Positions 17,360 to 27,739 of a stretch of 64,000 nt of DNA are shown piece by piece. A model generated the notes under the pieces. The model searched no databases. It was given only the letters and a program-made list of their open reading frames with translations, and was not told the DNA's origin. This DNA is from Kytococcus sedentarius DSM 20547. GTDB taxonomy: Bacteria > Actinomycetota > Actinomycetes > Actinomycetales > Dermatophilaceae. The translations under genes and the position numbers were made by a program. The stretch lies in the NCBI RefSeq assembly GCF_000023925.1, contig NC_013169.1:2666001-2730000 (forward strand), read 5' to 3'. How positions within the stretch are numbered: the stretch's first letter is position 1; the number at the start of each line of letters is the position of its first letter.

Positions 17360-18289
17360 TCAGTCCGTCAGGCCCTCGAACAGCGGCGTGGAGAGGTAAC
17401 GCTCGCCGTAGTCGCACACGATGACCACGATCGTCTTGCCGTCCATCTCCGGGCGCTTCGCCAGCTCGAGCGCGGCGTACACGTTGGCGCCCGACGAGAT
17501 GCCCGCCAGGATGCCCTCCTTCGTGCCGAGCTCGCGGGCCACGCGCAGGGCGTCGTCCAACTCCACGTCCACGACCTCGTCGTAGACCTCGGTGTCCAGG
17601 ATCTCGGGCACGAAGTTCGCACCCAGCCCCTGGATCTTGTGCGGACCGGCCTCGCCGCCGGTGAGGATCGGGGAGTCGGCCGGCTCCACGGCGACCACCC
17701 GGATGTCGTCCTTGCGCTGCTTGAGCACCTGACCCACACCGGTGATCGTGCCGCCGGTCCCGATGCCAGCCACGAAGGCGTCGATGTCGCCCTCGGTGTC
17801 GGCCCAGATCTCCTCGGCGGTGGTCTCCCGGTGCACCTGCGAGTTCGCGGCGTTCGAGAACTGACGGGCGAGGACGCCGCCGCGCTCGGCCGCGATCTCC
17901 TCCGCCTTGGCCACGGCACCCTTCATGCCGTCGGGGCCGGGGGTGAGCACGAGCTCGGCGCCGTAGGCGCGCAGCACGCCGCGACGCTCCCGGCTCATGG
18001 TCTCGGGCATGGCCAGCACGAGCTTGTAGCCGCGGGCCGCGGCGACCATGGCCAGGGCGATGCCCGTGTTGCCGCTGGTGCCCTCCACGATGGTGCCGCC
18101 GGGCTGCAACTCACCCGACGCCTCCGCGGCGTCGATGATGGCCGCACCGATGCGGTCCTTCACCGAGGCGGCCGGGTTGGCCGACTCCAGCTTGGCGAGC
18201 ACCGTGGCGCCGGCGCCCTCCGTGAGGCGGTTGAGGCGCACGAGCGGGGTGCCGCCGATGGTCGTGGTGATGTCCTGGTGAATGGTCAT
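17360..18289 (-). CDS. cysK: Cysteine synthase A
   Basis: 309 residues. This PLP enzyme makes cysteine from O-acetylserine and sulfide. The PLP lysine is K44 in [12 protein letters not shown]. The substrate loop is EGTSGNTG, the phosphate-binding loop is [10 protein letters not shown], and SSGA lies near the C-terminus. The ATG at 18289 starts the standard [19 protein letters not shown]. It is co-transcribed with cysE. Confidence 0.96.
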   Translation of the reverse strand: MTIHQDITTTIGGTPLVRLNRLTEGAGATVLAKLESANPAASVKDRIGAAIIDAAEASGELQPGGTIVEGTSGNTGIALAMVAAARGYKLVLAMPETMSRERRGVLRAYGAELVLTPGPDGMKGAVAKAEEIAAERGGVLARQFSNAANSQVHRETTAEEIWADTEGDIDAFVAGIGTGGTITGVGQVLKQRKDDIRVVAVEPADSPILTGGEAGPHKIQGLGANFVPEILDTEVYDEVVDVELDDALRVARELGTKEGILAGISSGANVYAALELAKRPEMDGKTIVVIVCDYGERYLSTPLFEGLTD

Positions 18290-18385
18290 GCCTGCGACAA
18301 CATCACAACCTGTTTCTGTATTGCAAAGCCACGGTGACCTCCGTGGTGAGGTGCACCACACCCGCGGCGAACGGCGGTGCGTCCG

Positions 18386-18391
18386 TAGACT
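18386..18391 (+). promoter_or_regulatory. Predicted -10 box of the leaderless Fe-S reductase gene
   Basis: TAGACT is followed by six C residues and then the ATG. There is no Shine-Dalgarno. Confidence 0.5.
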
Positions 18392-18397
18392 CCCCCC

Positions 18398-21300
18398 ATG
18401 CATCCCCTGCAGCTGCTCGCCATCCTCCTGGGTCTCGCCGTCACTGCCGTCGGCATCGCCCTGCTCACCCGCGCCGTGATGCGGATCGTGGCCGTGGTCC
18501 GCCAGGGCCAGGCCGCCGTGGGGCGCTTCGACGACCCGGTGCAGCGCACCAAGACCATGCTCTACGAGGTCTTCGCGCACCCCCGCATGCTGCGCAAGAA
18601 GTGGGTGGCGATCGCCCACTGGTTCACCATGATCAGCTTCGGGGTGCTGTTCCTGACCCTGGTGACCGCCTACGGGCAGCTGTTCAACCCGCACTTCGCG
18701 CTGCCCCTCATCGGACACTTCCCCCCGTTCGAGTGGCTGACCGAGTTCTTCGGGTGGACCGGCCTGTTCGGGATCCTGTACTTGATCTGGCTGCGCCAGC
18801 GGATCAAGCCGTCGGCCGCCGCCAAGGAGAAGGGCGACCCGCGCCGGAGCCGCTTCTGGGGTTCCACCTTCTGGCAGGCCTACTACGTCGAGTTCACGAT
18901 CCTCGGCGTCGTGCTGTGCATCCTGGCCCTGCGTGCCCTGGAGTACGCCCTCGGTCGCGTGGAGGGGGCCGAGCACGCCAGCGCCCTGCACTTCCCGCTG
19001 ACCGCCTGGATGGGCACGGCGCTGACCGGGCTCTCCGCCGGCACGCTGGGCGCGCTGATCATCGCCGTGGCGCTGGTCAAGATCCTCATCTCGATGGCGT
19101 GGATGATCACCATCGGCCTGCAGCCCACGATGGGTGTGGCCTGGCACCGCTTCCTGGCCTTCTTCAACATCTGGTTCAAGCGTCACGCCGACGGCCGCAC
19201 CTCGCTGGGTGAGCTGCAGCCGATGATGGTGGGCGGCAAGCCGCTCACGAGCATGGACCAGCTCGAGGAGATCGCCGAGGCCGACGAGGGCGACGACGAG
19301 CTGCGCATGGGTGTCGGTTCCATCGAGGACTTCACCTGGAAGGGGCTGCTGGACTTCACTACCTGCACCGAGTGCGGCCGCTGCCAGGAGCAGTGCCCGG
19401 CCTGGAACACCGAGAAGCCGCTCTCGCCGAAGATGCTGGTGATGAACCTGCGCGACGCCGCCTACGCCCAGGCACCGTGGCAGAGCGCGACGCTCACCGC
19501 ATCGGACCCCGACTCGCAGGTGGCGGCGGGCTCCCCGGAGGACTTCGACATCCGCCAGCTGGTCGGCGCGACCGAGGGTGACCCGACCATCCCGTCCGGC
19601 GGCGCCGTCATCGACCCCGACGTGCTGTGGAGCTGCACCAGCTGTGGTGCGTGCGTGGAGCAGTGCCCGGTGGACATCGAGCACGTCGACGCCATCGTGG
19701 ACATGCGTCGTAACCAGGTGCTCATCGAGTCGGCCTTCCCGAGCGAGCTGGGTGGCCTGTTCAAGAACCTCGAGAGCAAGCAGAACCCTTGGGGCATGGC
19801 CAACTCCACCCGCATGGACTGGGCCAAGGGCCTGGACTTCCCCATCAAGCAGGTGGGCTCGGACGTGGAGTCGCTCGATGAGGTCGAGTACCTCTTCTGG
19901 GTGGGTTGCGCCGGCGCCTTCGAGGACCGCGCGAAGAAGACCACGCAGGCCGTCGCCGAGCTGCTGGACATCGCCGGGGTCGACTTCGCCGTCCTGGGTG
20001 ACGGCGAGGCCTGCACCGGTGACTCCGCCCGCCGTGCCGGCAACGAGGTGCTGTACCAGATGCTGGCGCAGCAGAACGTGGAGATGCTGAACGAGGTGGG
20101 GGCCACGAAGATCGTGGTGACCTGCGCGCACTGCTTCAACACCATCAAGAACGAGTACCCGCAGAACGGCGGGAAGTACGAGGTCGTGCACCACACGCAG
20201 CTGCTGAACCGCCTCGTGCGCGAGAAGAAGCTGCAGCCGGTCGCGGCCTCCGAGGTGGCCACGCCGTCGCCGTTCGCCTCCACCGCCCCGTCGGTGACCT
20301 ACCACGACCCCTGCTACCTGGGCCGTCACAACAAGGTCTACGAGGCGCCGCGTGAGCTGATCGCGACCCTGCCGGGCGTGGAGTACCGGGAGATGGAGCG
20401 TTCCAAGGAGAAGTCCTTCTGCTGTGGCGCCGGTGGTGCCCGCATGTGGATGGAGGAGAAGCTCGGCTCGCGGATCAACGTGAATCGCACCGAGGAGGCC
20501 ATCGACACGGGTGCCGAGCGCATCGCCATCGGCTGCCCCTTCTGCCGCGTGATGATGAGCGACGGCCTGACCGCAGCCCAGGAAGAGGGCCGCGGCAAGG
20601 ACGTGGAGGTCGTCGACGTGGCGCAGATGCTGCTCGCCGGCGTGCGCCGCGGCCAGGAGACCGAGGCCGAGCCCTCCGTGGCCACCGACGAGCTCGTGGA
20701 CGGTTCGACCACTGCGGACCCGGCCACCGGCGACGCCGTGACCCAGCGGATCCAGATCCCCGACGACATCTCCGAGCTCACCAAGGCGGGCTCCAGTGCC
20801 GCCGGGGCAGCCCTTGCATCGGGCTCGGGCTCGGGCTCGGGTGACGGTTCCGAGGGTGACGAGGCTGCCTCCCGTGTCTCGGCCAACGAGCCGCGCGAGT
20901 CCGATGGTGACGACGCCGAGGGCCCCGTGGGTTCCCGCGTCGACGAGGACGACCGCTCCCCCGAGGGCGAGACCACCGTGGACGAGCAGGGCGCCGTCGG
21001 GCAGGTCGAGGAGGACCGGGCCGCGGGCGAGGAGCCTGCGGACGCCGTGGACGAGCCGGCAGCGGCAGGCGCGCCCTCGGACGACACGACGAATGCCGCC
21101 GATACCGCCGGTGCGACGACTGGTGACGCTGCTGCTGGTGCTGCCAGCGCCGCCAGTGGCACGGCCCCACAGGCCTTCACCGGAGACCGAATCGGCGCCG
21201 ACACGCCCACCCGCTTCGGCTGGGCCTCGCAGGACGGCGCCCCCACGGGCGGCACCGCCGCGTCCGCGTCCCAGACCGCCCCCGCGGCGGCCGCTGACTC

Positions 21301-22564
21301 GGATGCCGACTCCGACAACACCGCCGCCGCCGAGACCACGACCGCTGCAGCCACCGGAGGTACCGCCGACGGCACCACCCCGGAGGCGGAGGCACCTGCA
21401 CCGGCGGGACCGAGCGCGGGCACCGCCCCCGCGGCCTTCACCGGTCAGCGCATCGGCGCCGACACCCCCACCCGCTTCGGATGGGCCACCGATCAGGCCA
21501 CTGGCGCGCCGTCGACGAGCCAGGCAGCAGCACCTGCCACCGAGGCCACCGTTTCCCCGGGTGCCGCAGGCGCCACGGGCGCGGGCAGCGCACCGGCGGG
21601 GCACAGCGGCCACCGGATCGGCGGGGAGTCGCCGCGCCGCTTCGGCTGGGCCACCGGTACCGGCGGAGAGCAGGCCGAGAGCGCGACGCCCGCCGCTGCG
21701 ACCCAGCCCGAGCCCACGGTCACGGCGGCCACACAGGCCTCCCCGGAACCCGCGGCGGAGCAGCCCTCCGAGAGCGCGGTGACGGAACAGACCTCGACGA
21801 CCGTGACGACGAGCCAGGCCACCCCGGCCGATGACGCCGCCCCGGCGGCGAGCGGGCCCATCAGCACGGCCCCGGCCGGCCACTCCGGTGATCGGATCGG
21901 CCTCGACTCCCCGCAGCGGTTCGGCTGGGCGACCGGCCGCGGCAGCGACCAGGACGCGACCGAGGGCGAAGCGTCGACGTCCCAGGCGGCCGTGACCGAG
22001 ACGGCGGGACCGAGCACCTCGACCGAGGAGCCCACCCCCACCGTCTCCGCGCCGGCCGACAGCTCCGTTCAGCGGACTACGGCCACCGCGCCGCAGGGCC
22101 ACACCGGCACCACGATCGGATCTGACTCCGCATCGCGATTCGGGTGGGCCCAGGGCGGCGCGCAGGCCGCAGAGACCGAGGTCGAGAGGGCTGACACGCC
22201 GCCGATCGATGAGTCCCACGCCCCGGTCACGTCCACGGGTGTGATGCAGGGCGATCGAATGGATGACATCGGCCAGGAGCAGCAGCCGCAGGATGCCGCC
22301 GACCGCCAGCCGCAGGAGGTCGTGGACCCAGGGACCACGGGCACCCCGGCCGTGGTCTCGGGCACTCAGATCGTGGAGGACGAGGCCTCGGTCAACCAGG
22401 GCTCGACCGAGCCGACGGCCACGGAGTCCGCCGCTCCTGAGGCCGACGCTTCTGAGCCCCCGGCGACGGGCGGCGCTCCGGTCGAGGTGCCGAACGTGGG
22501 CGAGCGAGCGTCTCGCATCGGGACTGACTCGCCAGCGCTGCGCCTGGGTGCCTGGAAGGGCTGA
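18398..22564 (+). CDS. Membrane iron-sulfur reductase (HdrDE-like) with long repetitive tail
   Basis: 1388 residues. About five transmembrane segments in residues 4-240 resemble the heme b subunit of nitrate/heterodisulfide reductases. Two [4Fe-4S] ferredoxin motifs follow, [12 protein letters not shown] (from C323) and [12 protein letters not shown] (from C413). Then come two cysteine-rich CCG domains (FWVGCAG near 504, and [15 protein letters not shown] near 674). The architecture matches mycobacterial Rv0338c-type Fe-S reductases, whose electron partners are not settled. After about residue 750 the protein is an acidic Ala/Thr/Ser-rich, probably disordered tail of over 600 residues carrying six copies of a motif RIG.DSP.RFGWA. 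Mycobacterial relatives are shorter (under 900). Confidence 0.85.
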   Translation: MHPLQLLAILLGLAVTAVGIALLTRAVMRIVAVVRQGQAAVGRFDDPVQRTKTMLYEVFAHPRMLRKKWVAIAHWFTMISFGVLFLTLVTAYGQLFNPHFALPLIGHFPPFEWLTEFFGWTGLFGILYLIWLRQRIKPSAAAKEKGDPRRSRFWGSTFWQAYYVEFTILGVVLCILALRALEYALGRVEGAEHASALHFPLTAWMGTALTGLSAGTLGALIIAVALVKILISMAWMITIGLQPTMGVAWHRFLAFFNIWFKRHADGRTSLGELQPMMVGGKPLTSMDQLEEIAEADEGDDELRMGVGSIEDFTWKGLLDFTTCTECGRCQEQCPAWNTEKPLSPKMLVMNLRDAAYAQAPWQSATLTASDPDSQVAAGSPEDFDIRQLVGATEGDPTIPSGGAVIDPDVLWSCTSCGACVEQCPVDIEHVDAIVDMRRNQVLIESAFPSELGGLFKNLESKQNPWGMANSTRMDWAKGLDFPIKQVGSDVESLDEVEYLFWVGCAGAFEDRAKKTTQAVAELLDIAGVDFAVLGDGEACTGDSARRAGNEVLYQMLAQQNVEMLNEVGATKIVVTCAHCFNTIKNEYPQNGGKYEVVHHTQLLNRLVREKKLQPVAASEVATPSPFASTAPSVTYHDPCYLGRHNKVYEAPRELIATLPGVEYREMERSKEKSFCCGAGGARMWMEEKLGSRINVNRTEEAIDTGAERIAIGCPFCRVMMSDGLTAAQEEGRGKDVEVVDVAQMLLAGVRRGQETEAEPSVATDELVDGSTTADPATGDAVTQRIQIPDDISELTKAGSSAAGAALASGSGSGSGDGSEGDEAASRVSANEPRESDGDDAEGPVGSRVDEDDRSPEGETTVDEQGAVGQVEEDRAAGEEPADAVDEPAAAGAPSDDTTNAADTAGATTGDAAAGAASAASGTAPQAFTGDRIGADTPTRFGWASQDGAPTGGTAASASQTAPAAAADSDADSDNTAAAETTTAAATGGTADGTTPEAEAPAPAGPSAGTAPAAFTGQRIGADTPTRFGWATDQATGAPSTSQAAAPATEATVSPGAAGATGAGSAPAGHSGHRIGGESPRRFGWATGTGGEQAESATPAAATQPEPTVTAATQASPEPAAEQPSESAVTEQTSTTVTTSQATPADDAAPAASGPISTAPAGHSGDRIGLDSPQRFGWATGRGSDQDATEGEASTSQAAVTETAGPSTSTEEPTPTVSAPADSSVQRTTATAPQGHTGTTIGSDSASRFGWAQGGAQAAETEVERADTPPIDESHAPVTSTGVMQGDRMDDIGQEQQPQDAADRQPQEVVDPGTTGTPAVVSGTQIVEDEASVNQGSTEPTATESAAPEADASEPPATGGAPVEVPNVGERASRIGTDSPALRLGAWKG
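21172..22555 (+). repeat. Six in-frame protein-motif repeats in the Fe-S reductase tail
   Basis: The copies start near 21172, 21433, 21598, 21877, 22096 and 22500. They read [85 protein letters not shown] and a diverged last copy, [16 protein letters not shown], at the very C-terminus. Spacers are 40-120 residues of Ala/Thr/Ser. Confidence 0.9.
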
Positions 22565-22580
22565 GCCGGGTCGGTCGGGT

Positions 22581-22621
22581 ACGGGAGTCCGTTGCAGGGT
22601 GATCCTGCGGCGGGCTCCCGT
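22581..22621. terminator. Terminator between Fe-S reductase and HNH gene
   Basis: ACGGGAGTCC (22581-22590) pairs with GGGCTCCCGT (22612-22621) with one G-U. An inner GCAGG/CCTGC pair extends it. Confidence 0.65.
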
Positions 22622-22662
22622 CGTTGCGGGGGCAGGCGTGCCCGTGGATGTGACTGTTCCGG

Positions 22663-24231
22663 TCATGTGTGCGTGTCCGGTGTCGGGGGGTCGCTGGTGT
22701 TCCAGGGGTCTCCGGGTTTGCGCCAGGTGTAGGTGATGGTGGCTTTGCCGTGGTGGTCGCGGTGGATGGTGTGGGTCAGGCGGTGGTCGGTGAGTTGGCG
22801 GTGGTGTTTGCCGCACAGGGGGATGGCGTTGGTGAGGTTGGTTTTGCCTGCGCCGGGGTGGAGGAGTTGTCCGTCGGGTCCGTGGACGGGTTTCCAGGGT
22901 TGGGCGTGGTGGATTTCGCACCAGGCGAAGGGGCGGTCGCAGTCGCCGGCGGCGCAGGTGTCGTAGACCAGTGCCAGGGCTGCTCGTTGGGAGTCTGTGA
23001 AGAACCGGCGTTGCCTTCCGAGGTCCAGGGGGATGGTGGTGCCGTTCATGACGATGGGGATGAGTCCGGCGTTGCTGGCCAGGCGGCGTAGTTCGCTGGT
23101 GGAGATCTCGGTGCCGGTGTCGGTGATCCCGGCCCGGTCAGCGTCGCCGCGCAATGTGGCCAGGTCGGTGCGGATCAGCACGGTGGCGTTGATCTTGGTG
23201 CCGAGCTGGTCGGTGGGTAGGTGGTCGATGAGCTCGGCCAGTGCTTGTCCGCGCTGCTGGTCACGCACTGCCCGGTCGAACCGACCATCACCCGTCGGCG
23301 CGGCCATGCCAGCCCCCGTCGGCGCGACGCCGCCTTCGGCTGCGTCCGCCTTGGGGTTGTTGGGGTTGTTTGTGCGGCGGCGGGGGTTGGTGAGGGCTTC
23401 GAGGGCTTTCTTGAGCATGTGGGCTTGGAGTTCGGGCAGGGTGAACTGTCCGAACCAGGTCCCGTCGTGGTTGTCGCGCATCCAGAAACTCGCGGCATCC
23501 CACGCTGCGCGTTCTTGGTTGTGCAGGAGCTGGTCGTGGTGGGCGTCGACCTCGGCTTCGGGCAGGTCGAGTGCTTCCAGGGCTCGTTTGGCTGCTTTGC
23601 GCAGGGTGGCGGGGTTGACCTGTTGGGCCTTGGCGACCAGGCCTTCCTCGACGGTCAGGCGCTGCCCGTCGGTGAGGTGGTCGGGCAGGTCGTCCAGAGC
23701 GCCGGTGATGATCAGTGCGTGTTCGCGGGTGATCAGCCCGGCGTCCCAGGCCGCCGCCGTCGGCGACGGGGGCGTGGCACCGCCCTGGCCGCCAGGATCG
23801 TCAGTACCCGTACTCGGCGTGCCGTCCGGGTCCCTCTCGCCGGCATCTTCGGGGCCGTTTGGCGGGGGTGTGGGGGGTTGGTTGCCGAGGGCTTTGGCGA
23901 GGTGGGTGTCGCGGGCGGCGCCTCGGGGGTCGGTGTGGGTGCGTCCGGCGGTGAACTGGGCGTCGTTGTCATGGTGCGACCCGCCAGCCTCCCGGGTACG
24001 ACGCACCACGTCCAGGGCGCGGATCCTGATCCGGTCGTGCCGGTTGACCACGCGTTGGGCTTCCTGGACGAGCCACTCCAAGGTCGCCACGTCCAACGGC
24101 AGGTCGGTCGACCCCAGTGCCGCGACCGCGGCCAGGGCGTGGTCGGCGGCGGTGTGCACGGCCGCGAAGGCTTCCCGGGCTACCGCGACGGCATCATCGG
24201 TCGTCGACTGGGTCGGCGCGGTTGTGGTCAT
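22663..24231 (-). CDS. 13E12/DUF222 repeat-family HNH protein (copy 1)
   Basis: 522 residues from ATG 24231. The N-terminal DUF222 helical domain is followed by a C-terminal HNH nuclease fold: [16 protein letters not shown], then [13 protein letters not shown], holding the metal/Cys and His residues. Start choice: AGGGGGTGA lies 8 bases before this ATG, and the promoter -10 (24293-24298) rules out a start at 24315. GTG 24243 is an alternative. Codons ending in A (GAA, AAA, GCA) are more frequent than in neighbours, suggesting transfer. A paralog lies at 48304. In mycobacteria many such genes are DNA-damage induced; the biological role is not known. Confidence 0.85.
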   Translation of the reverse strand: MTTTAPTQSTTDDAVAVAREAFAAVHTAADHALAAVAALGSTDLPLDVATLEWLVQEAQRVVNRHDRIRIRALDVVRRTREAGGSHHDNDAQFTAGRTHTDPRGAARDTHLAKALGNQPPTPPPNGPEDAGERDPDGTPSTGTDDPGGQGGATPPSPTAAAWDAGLITREHALIITGALDDLPDHLTDGQRLTVEEGLVAKAQQVNPATLRKAAKRALEALDLPEAEVDAHHDQLLHNQERAAWDAASFWMRDNHDGTWFGQFTLPELQAHMLKKALEALTNPRRRTNNPNNPKADAAEGGVAPTGAGMAAPTGDGRFDRAVRDQQRGQALAELIDHLPTDQLGTKINATVLIRTDLATLRGDADRAGITDTGTEISTSELRRLASNAGLIPIVMNGTTIPLDLGRQRRFFTDSQRAALALVYDTCAAGDCDRPFAWCEIHHAQPWKPVHGPDGQLLHPGAGKTNLTNAIPLCGKHHRQLTDHRLTHTIHRDHHGKATITYTWRKPGDPWNTSDPPTPDTHT

Positions 24232-24292
24232 GGCCGTGGTCACCCCCTCCCGGGTTGTGTGGTCGAACCCCCTGTCCAACCAACTACCCCCC

Positions 24293-24343
24293 AGACTAGT
24301 ACACACCACCGACAACAGTCAAGCCCTAAATAGTACATGTGGA
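24293..24343 (-). promoter_or_regulatory. DNA-damage-type promoter of HNH copy 1 with upstream box
   Basis: On the minus strand TTGTCGGTG (24307-24315) is followed by 8 bases and TAGTCT (24293-24298). This is a full match to the RecA-independent DNA-damage promoter TTGTCRGTG-N8-TAnnnT, activated by PafBC in mycobacteria. TCCACATGTACTA lies upstream at 24331-24343, 27 bases before TGTACTA. The second HNH gene has the same box with identical spacing. Confidence 0.7.
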
Positions 24344-24590
24344 CGAGTGCTCACGGCCTGCCGGGTGCCCGGCCCACCTGTGGACAACACACCCCACCCG
24401 CGGTCATCGCCCTCACACCTGCACCGCCTGCGGCCCTCGCCCTGGTAATAGCGGGGCTACCGCCCCACCGCGCCCCGCAGCCCCCTACCCCCCTCCAGTG
24501 CGGCCGCGCCCCACCCAAACCCGTCGACCTGTGCGAACCTGACCGGGCCACGCACCACACGCCACAGACGCCCACCCCACCCACGCCACC
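24344..24590. other. Intergenic stretch, nothing recognised
   Basis: Between the HNH copy 1 promoter and the PH-domain gene. It is C-rich on the plus strand. I see no ORF with coding character, no RNA gene and no strong hairpin. CAGGAG at 24594-24599 is the ribosome-binding site of the next gene. Confidence 0.5.
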
Positions 24591-24604
24591 CATCAGGAGC
24601 CCCC

Positions 24605-24970
24605 GTGGAAACCGCCCCGATCCTTGCCTGGACCCTCCAGTCCGAGTGCCCCATCCCCGACGACGTCCACCCCCTCCTCACCCCCGGCGAGCAGGCCGTC
24701 GCCGCCTACAAGACCTTCCGCGACTCAGCCATCTTCACCACCAAGCGCCTGATCGTCCGTGACGCCCAGGGCCTCCGTGGCAAGAAGGTGGGGATCTACT
24801 CTCTCCCCTACTCGTCGATCCATATGTGGTCCTCCGAGAACGCCGGCAACCTGTTCGACGTCAACGCGGAGCTCGAGCTGTGGACGCGCGTGGGGCACAT
24901 CAAGGTCAGCCTCGGACGCGACGTCGACGTCCGCCGCCTCGACGCACTCATCGCCGCCCACGTCCTCTGA
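24605..24970 (+). CDS. Single PH-domain protein
   Basis: 121 residues with a GTG start 5 bases after AGGAG. The sequence LTPGEQAVAAYKTFRDSAIFTTKRLIVRDAQGLRGKKVGIYSLPYSSIHMWSSENAG, then the strand ELELWTRVGHIKVSLGRDVD and a final helix, is a bacterial PH-like domain (bPH type, DUF1696-like), standing alone and soluble. Such proteins form ring oligomers in known structures; the role is unknown. Confidence 0.8.
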   Translation: METAPILAWTLQSECPIPDDVHPLLTPGEQAVAAYKTFRDSAIFTTKRLIVRDAQGLRGKKVGIYSLPYSSIHMWSSENAGNLFDVNAELELWTRVGHIKVSLGRDVDVRRLDALIAAHVL

Positions 24971-25162
24971 CGCGCCCCCTCCCGCGACCGACCCGACGCG
25001 CCCACCCCACACGCTCGAACCCCGCCCCGCACCCCCAGCGCGGAGCAGCCACGCCCTCAGCCCGACGAGACCTCCCACGGGAACACCGGCAACGTCTCGC
25101 CCCTGATTCGTCCTCGATGCGGCAGGGTGCGAGCGCGGGTGCGCTCCTCGATGCGGGGTGCG

Positions 25163-26062
25163 TCAGTCGTCGGACAAGGCGCCCCGGAGGCGCCGGGCGA
25201 CCTCCGCCGGCGTCGGCTGGTTGTCGCCGTAGGCGGCGTCCACCACCCCGGTCGTCCGGATCTGCGTCGCCAGGTCCGGCAGCCCGGGCTGCAGCTTCTC
25301 CAGCTCGGGTGAGAGGAGCTCGAACAGCCCGGTCATCCCGCGCGCCCCGCCCATCGACGAGGCCCGCAACGGCCCCAGCGCCGCCCACCGTGGCCCGAGG
25401 GAGGTGCGCACGACCTCGTCGATCTCCTCGGGCGTGGCCACCCCCTGCTCCACCAGGTGCAGCGCCTCGGCCAGCAGGACGAACTGCAACCGGTTGCCGA
25501 TGAAGCCCTGTACCTCCGCGCCGACCACCACCGGGTGCTTGCCCACGGCGCGGTAGGTCTCCACGGCCGCCTCCACCGTCTCCGGGTGCGTGTTCGACCC
25601 GCCGACGACCTCCACCAACGGGAGGACCAGCACCGGGTTGAAGGGGTGGCCCACCAGCATCCGTCCCTGCTCCAGGTTGTCGCGGGAGATCTCGCTGGAG
25701 GTGATGAAGGAGCTCGAGGTCGCCAGCACCGTTCCCGGCCCCGTGGCCGCCTCGAGCTGCGCGAAGGTGCGCCGCTTCCACTCCAAATCCTCCGGCCCGG
25801 ACTCCTGCACGTGCTCCGCGCCCTCGGCCGCCTCCTCCAACGATCCGGCCACCGCGAGCCGCTCACGCACCTGCTGGGTGCTCACCTCACGCCCCGCAGC
25901 CGTCAGCGCCCCGGCCGCCTCGGCCGCCGCGTCGTCGAGCGCCGCGTCCAGGCCGTCGCGCGGGTCGAACACGGCCACGTCCCAGCCGTGGCCGGCGAAG
26001 ATCCCGGCCCAGCCCAGACCGATCGTCCCGGCCCCGATGACGGCCGCCCGCCGCGCGCTCAC
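25163..26062 (-). CDS. 3-hydroxyacyl-CoA/L-carnitine dehydrogenase family protein
   Basis: 299 residues from a GTG that overlaps the stop of proX (GTGA). The N-terminal Rossmann motif is VIGAGTIGLGWA. The catalytic segment GHPFNPVLVLPLVEVVGG carries the family His, and the C-terminal domain has GNRLQ. The pattern GPRWAALGP...GGARGM fits L-carnitine 3-dehydrogenase and gulonate dehydrogenase better than beta-oxidation enzymes. As the last gene of an osmoprotectant uptake operon it may oxidise imported carnitine (NAD to 3-dehydrocarnitine). That assignment is inference. Confidence 0.72.
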   Translation of the reverse strand: MSARRAAVIGAGTIGLGWAGIFAGHGWDVAVFDPRDGLDAALDDAAAEAAGALTAAGREVSTQQVRERLAVAGSLEEAAEGAEHVQESGPEDLEWKRRTFAQLEAATGPGTVLATSSSFITSSEISRDNLEQGRMLVGHPFNPVLVLPLVEVVGGSNTHPETVEAAVETYRAVGKHPVVVGAEVQGFIGNRLQFVLLAEALHLVEQGVATPEEIDEVVRTSLGPRWAALGPLRASSMGGARGMTGLFELLSPELEKLQPGLPDLATQIRTTGVVDAAYGDNQPTPAEVARRLRGALSDD

Positions 26063-26961
26063 AGGTTCTCCTCCACCCACGCGCTGGCGACCTCCTCCGG
26101 CGTCTTGCCGTCGGTGATGTCGATCTGCATCTGCGCGAGGTCCTCCGCGGTCAGTTCCGAGGAGACCTTGTTCAGCGACTCACTGACCGCATCGTCCGCC
26201 ACCTCCGAGGAGAGCAGCGGCACCACGTTCTGCGCACTGAACAGGTCCTTGTCGTCCTCGAGGATCACGAAGTCCTTCTGCACGATCGACGGGTCGGTGG
26301 TGAAGATGTTCGCGGCGTCGATCTGGCCGTTCTCCAGCGCCTGAGCCGTCACGTTGCCACCAGCGCTCAGCTCGCGGAACTTCGCGAACTCCAGCCCGTA
26401 GACCTTCTTCAACCCGGGCACCCCCTGCGCGCGCTCCTTCCACTCCGGGGGGCCGCCGAGGGTCATGTCCCCGGCCTTGCCCTCCAGGTCGGAGATCTTC
26501 TCCAGCCCCTGCTCGTCGGCCGTGGCGCGGGTGACGACGACGTTGTCGGCGTTCTCGGCCTCGGAGTACTCGAGCACCTCCAGCCCCTCGGGCAGGCTCT
26601 TCTCGAGGGCCGCGTAGACCTCGTCGGCGTCGGTGACCGTCAGCTCCTTGTCGAAGTAGGTCGCCAAGGTGCCGATGTACTCCGGGATGAGGTCGATCGA
26701 GCCGTCCTGCAGGGCCGGCAGGTAGGTCTCGCGGCTGCCGATCTCCAGCTTCTTCTCCACCTCGACGCCGTCGTCCTGCAGTGCCTTGGCGTAGACCTCG
26801 GCCAGGATCGTGCTCTCGGTGAAGTTCCCGCTGCCGATGGTCACTTTGCTCGCGTCACCCTCCTCGGTGGCGCCGGGGTCCTGCGTGGGGTCGCCACCGC
26901 AGGCGGCGAGCGCCAAGGCACTGACCGCCGCCAGTGCGGCGAGGGAACGGGTGGGTCGCAT
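26059..26961 (-). CDS. proX: Osmoprotectant ABC transporter, substrate-binding lipoprotein
   Basis: 300 residues. The lipobox is LALAACGG. It is an OpuAC/OsmF-type solute-binding domain: VTIGSGNFTESTILAEVYAKAL, ETYLPALQDGSIDLIPEYIGT and NIFTTDPSIVQKDFVILEDD, the signature of glycine-betaine/choline/carnitine receptors. ATG 26961 is chosen because AGGAG lies 5 bases upstream; GTG 26967 would abut it. An 85-base gap separates it from proZ, with no promoter seen. The C-terminus overlaps the dehydrogenase start. Confidence 0.92.
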   Translation of the reverse strand: MRPTRSLAALAAVSALALAACGGDPTQDPGATEEGDASKVTIGSGNFTESTILAEVYAKALQDDGVEVEKKLEIGSRETYLPALQDGSIDLIPEYIGTLATYFDKELTVTDADEVYAALEKSLPEGLEVLEYSEAENADNVVVTRATADEQGLEKISDLEGKAGDMTLGGPPEWKERAQGVPGLKKVYGLEFAKFRELSAGGNVTAQALENGQIDAANIFTTDPSIVQKDFVILEDDKDLFSAQNVVPLLSSEVADDAVSESLNKVSSELTAEDLAQMQIDITDGKTPEEVASAWVEENL

Positions 26962-27046
26962 GGTCACTCCTGGGAGATCGAGGGGGTGGATGTGGGGTCG
27001 GTAGGTCGTCGTGCGGGATCAGCAGGTGCAGCGGTCGAGCGCGCGG

Positions 27047-27739
27047 TCATCGTGCCTCCTGGTCGGCCAGGCCGGGGCTCACGACGAGCTTTTGCAGTAG
27101 GGTGAAGACCAGCTCCATCAGCAACGCCAGGCCCGCCACGAGTACCGCCCCGCCGGCCATCTGCGCGTAGTCACGCGCCGCGAGTCCGTCGATGAGGTAG
27201 CGCCCCAGCCCGCCGAGGGAGACGTAGGCGGCGATGGTGGCGGTCGCGATGATCTGCAGCAGCCCCGACCGCAGGCCGGAGAGGATCAACGGCAGCGCCA
27301 CGGGGATCTCCACCCGCCGCAGCACCTGCATGCCGGTCATCCCCATGCCCTTCGCCGCGTCCCGCGCGGCCGGGTCCACCTCCGCGATGCCGGAGTACAC
27401 CCCCGAGAGCACCGGGGGGATCGCCAGCACGGCCAGCACGATGAGGCTCGGCAGCACGAACGCAGCATCACCGGGCAGGTGCGGCGCGAGCAGCACCCAC
27501 CCCAGCAGCAGCAGACCCAGCGAGGGCAGCGCACGCAGCGCCCCGGCCAGGTTCACCGCCACCACCGAGCCCTTGCCCGTGTGCCCGATCCACAGGCCCA
27601 GCGGGACCGCCACCAGGCAGGCCAGGGCGAGCGCCGCGAACGAGTACGCCAGGTGCCGCAGCACCTGCATCCAGATGCCGTCCTCCCCCTGCCAGCTGGC
27701 GGGGTCGGTCAGCCAGGCCACGACCTCACCGGCGATCAT
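27047..27739 (-). CDS. proZ: Osmoprotectant ABC transporter permease 2
   Basis: 230 residues with six hydrophobic segments. The binding-protein-dependent transport (EAA) loop reads DAAKGMGMTGMQVLRRVEIPVALPLILSGLRSG. The start ATG overlaps the stop of the other permease (ATGA), indicating coupled translation. Confidence 0.9.
   Translation of the reverse strand: MIAGEVVAWLTDPASWQGEDGIWMQVLRHLAYSFAALALACLVAVPLGLWIGHTGKGSVVAVNLAGALRALPSLGLLLLGWVLLAPHLPGDAAFVLPSLIVLAVLAIPPVLSGVYSGIAEVDPAARDAAKGMGMTGMQVLRRVEIPVALPLILSGLRSGLLQIIATATIAAYVSLGGLGRYLIDGLAARDYAQMAGGAVLVAGLALLMELVFTLLQKLVVSPGLADQEAR

Noticed and set aside
17360-22921. A 1853-codon open frame on the minus strand running across the Fe-S reductase gene into cysK
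   Set aside because: Only its last 309 codons (cysK) look like a protein. The rest is the stop-free shadow of the GC-rich reductase gene on the other strand, with repetitive Arg/Gly/His composition.
24293-24315. A longer start at 24315 for HNH copy 1
   Set aside because: It would lie upstream of the predicted -10, and the extra residues have no similarity to the paralog; the AGGGGGTGA site favours ATG 24231.
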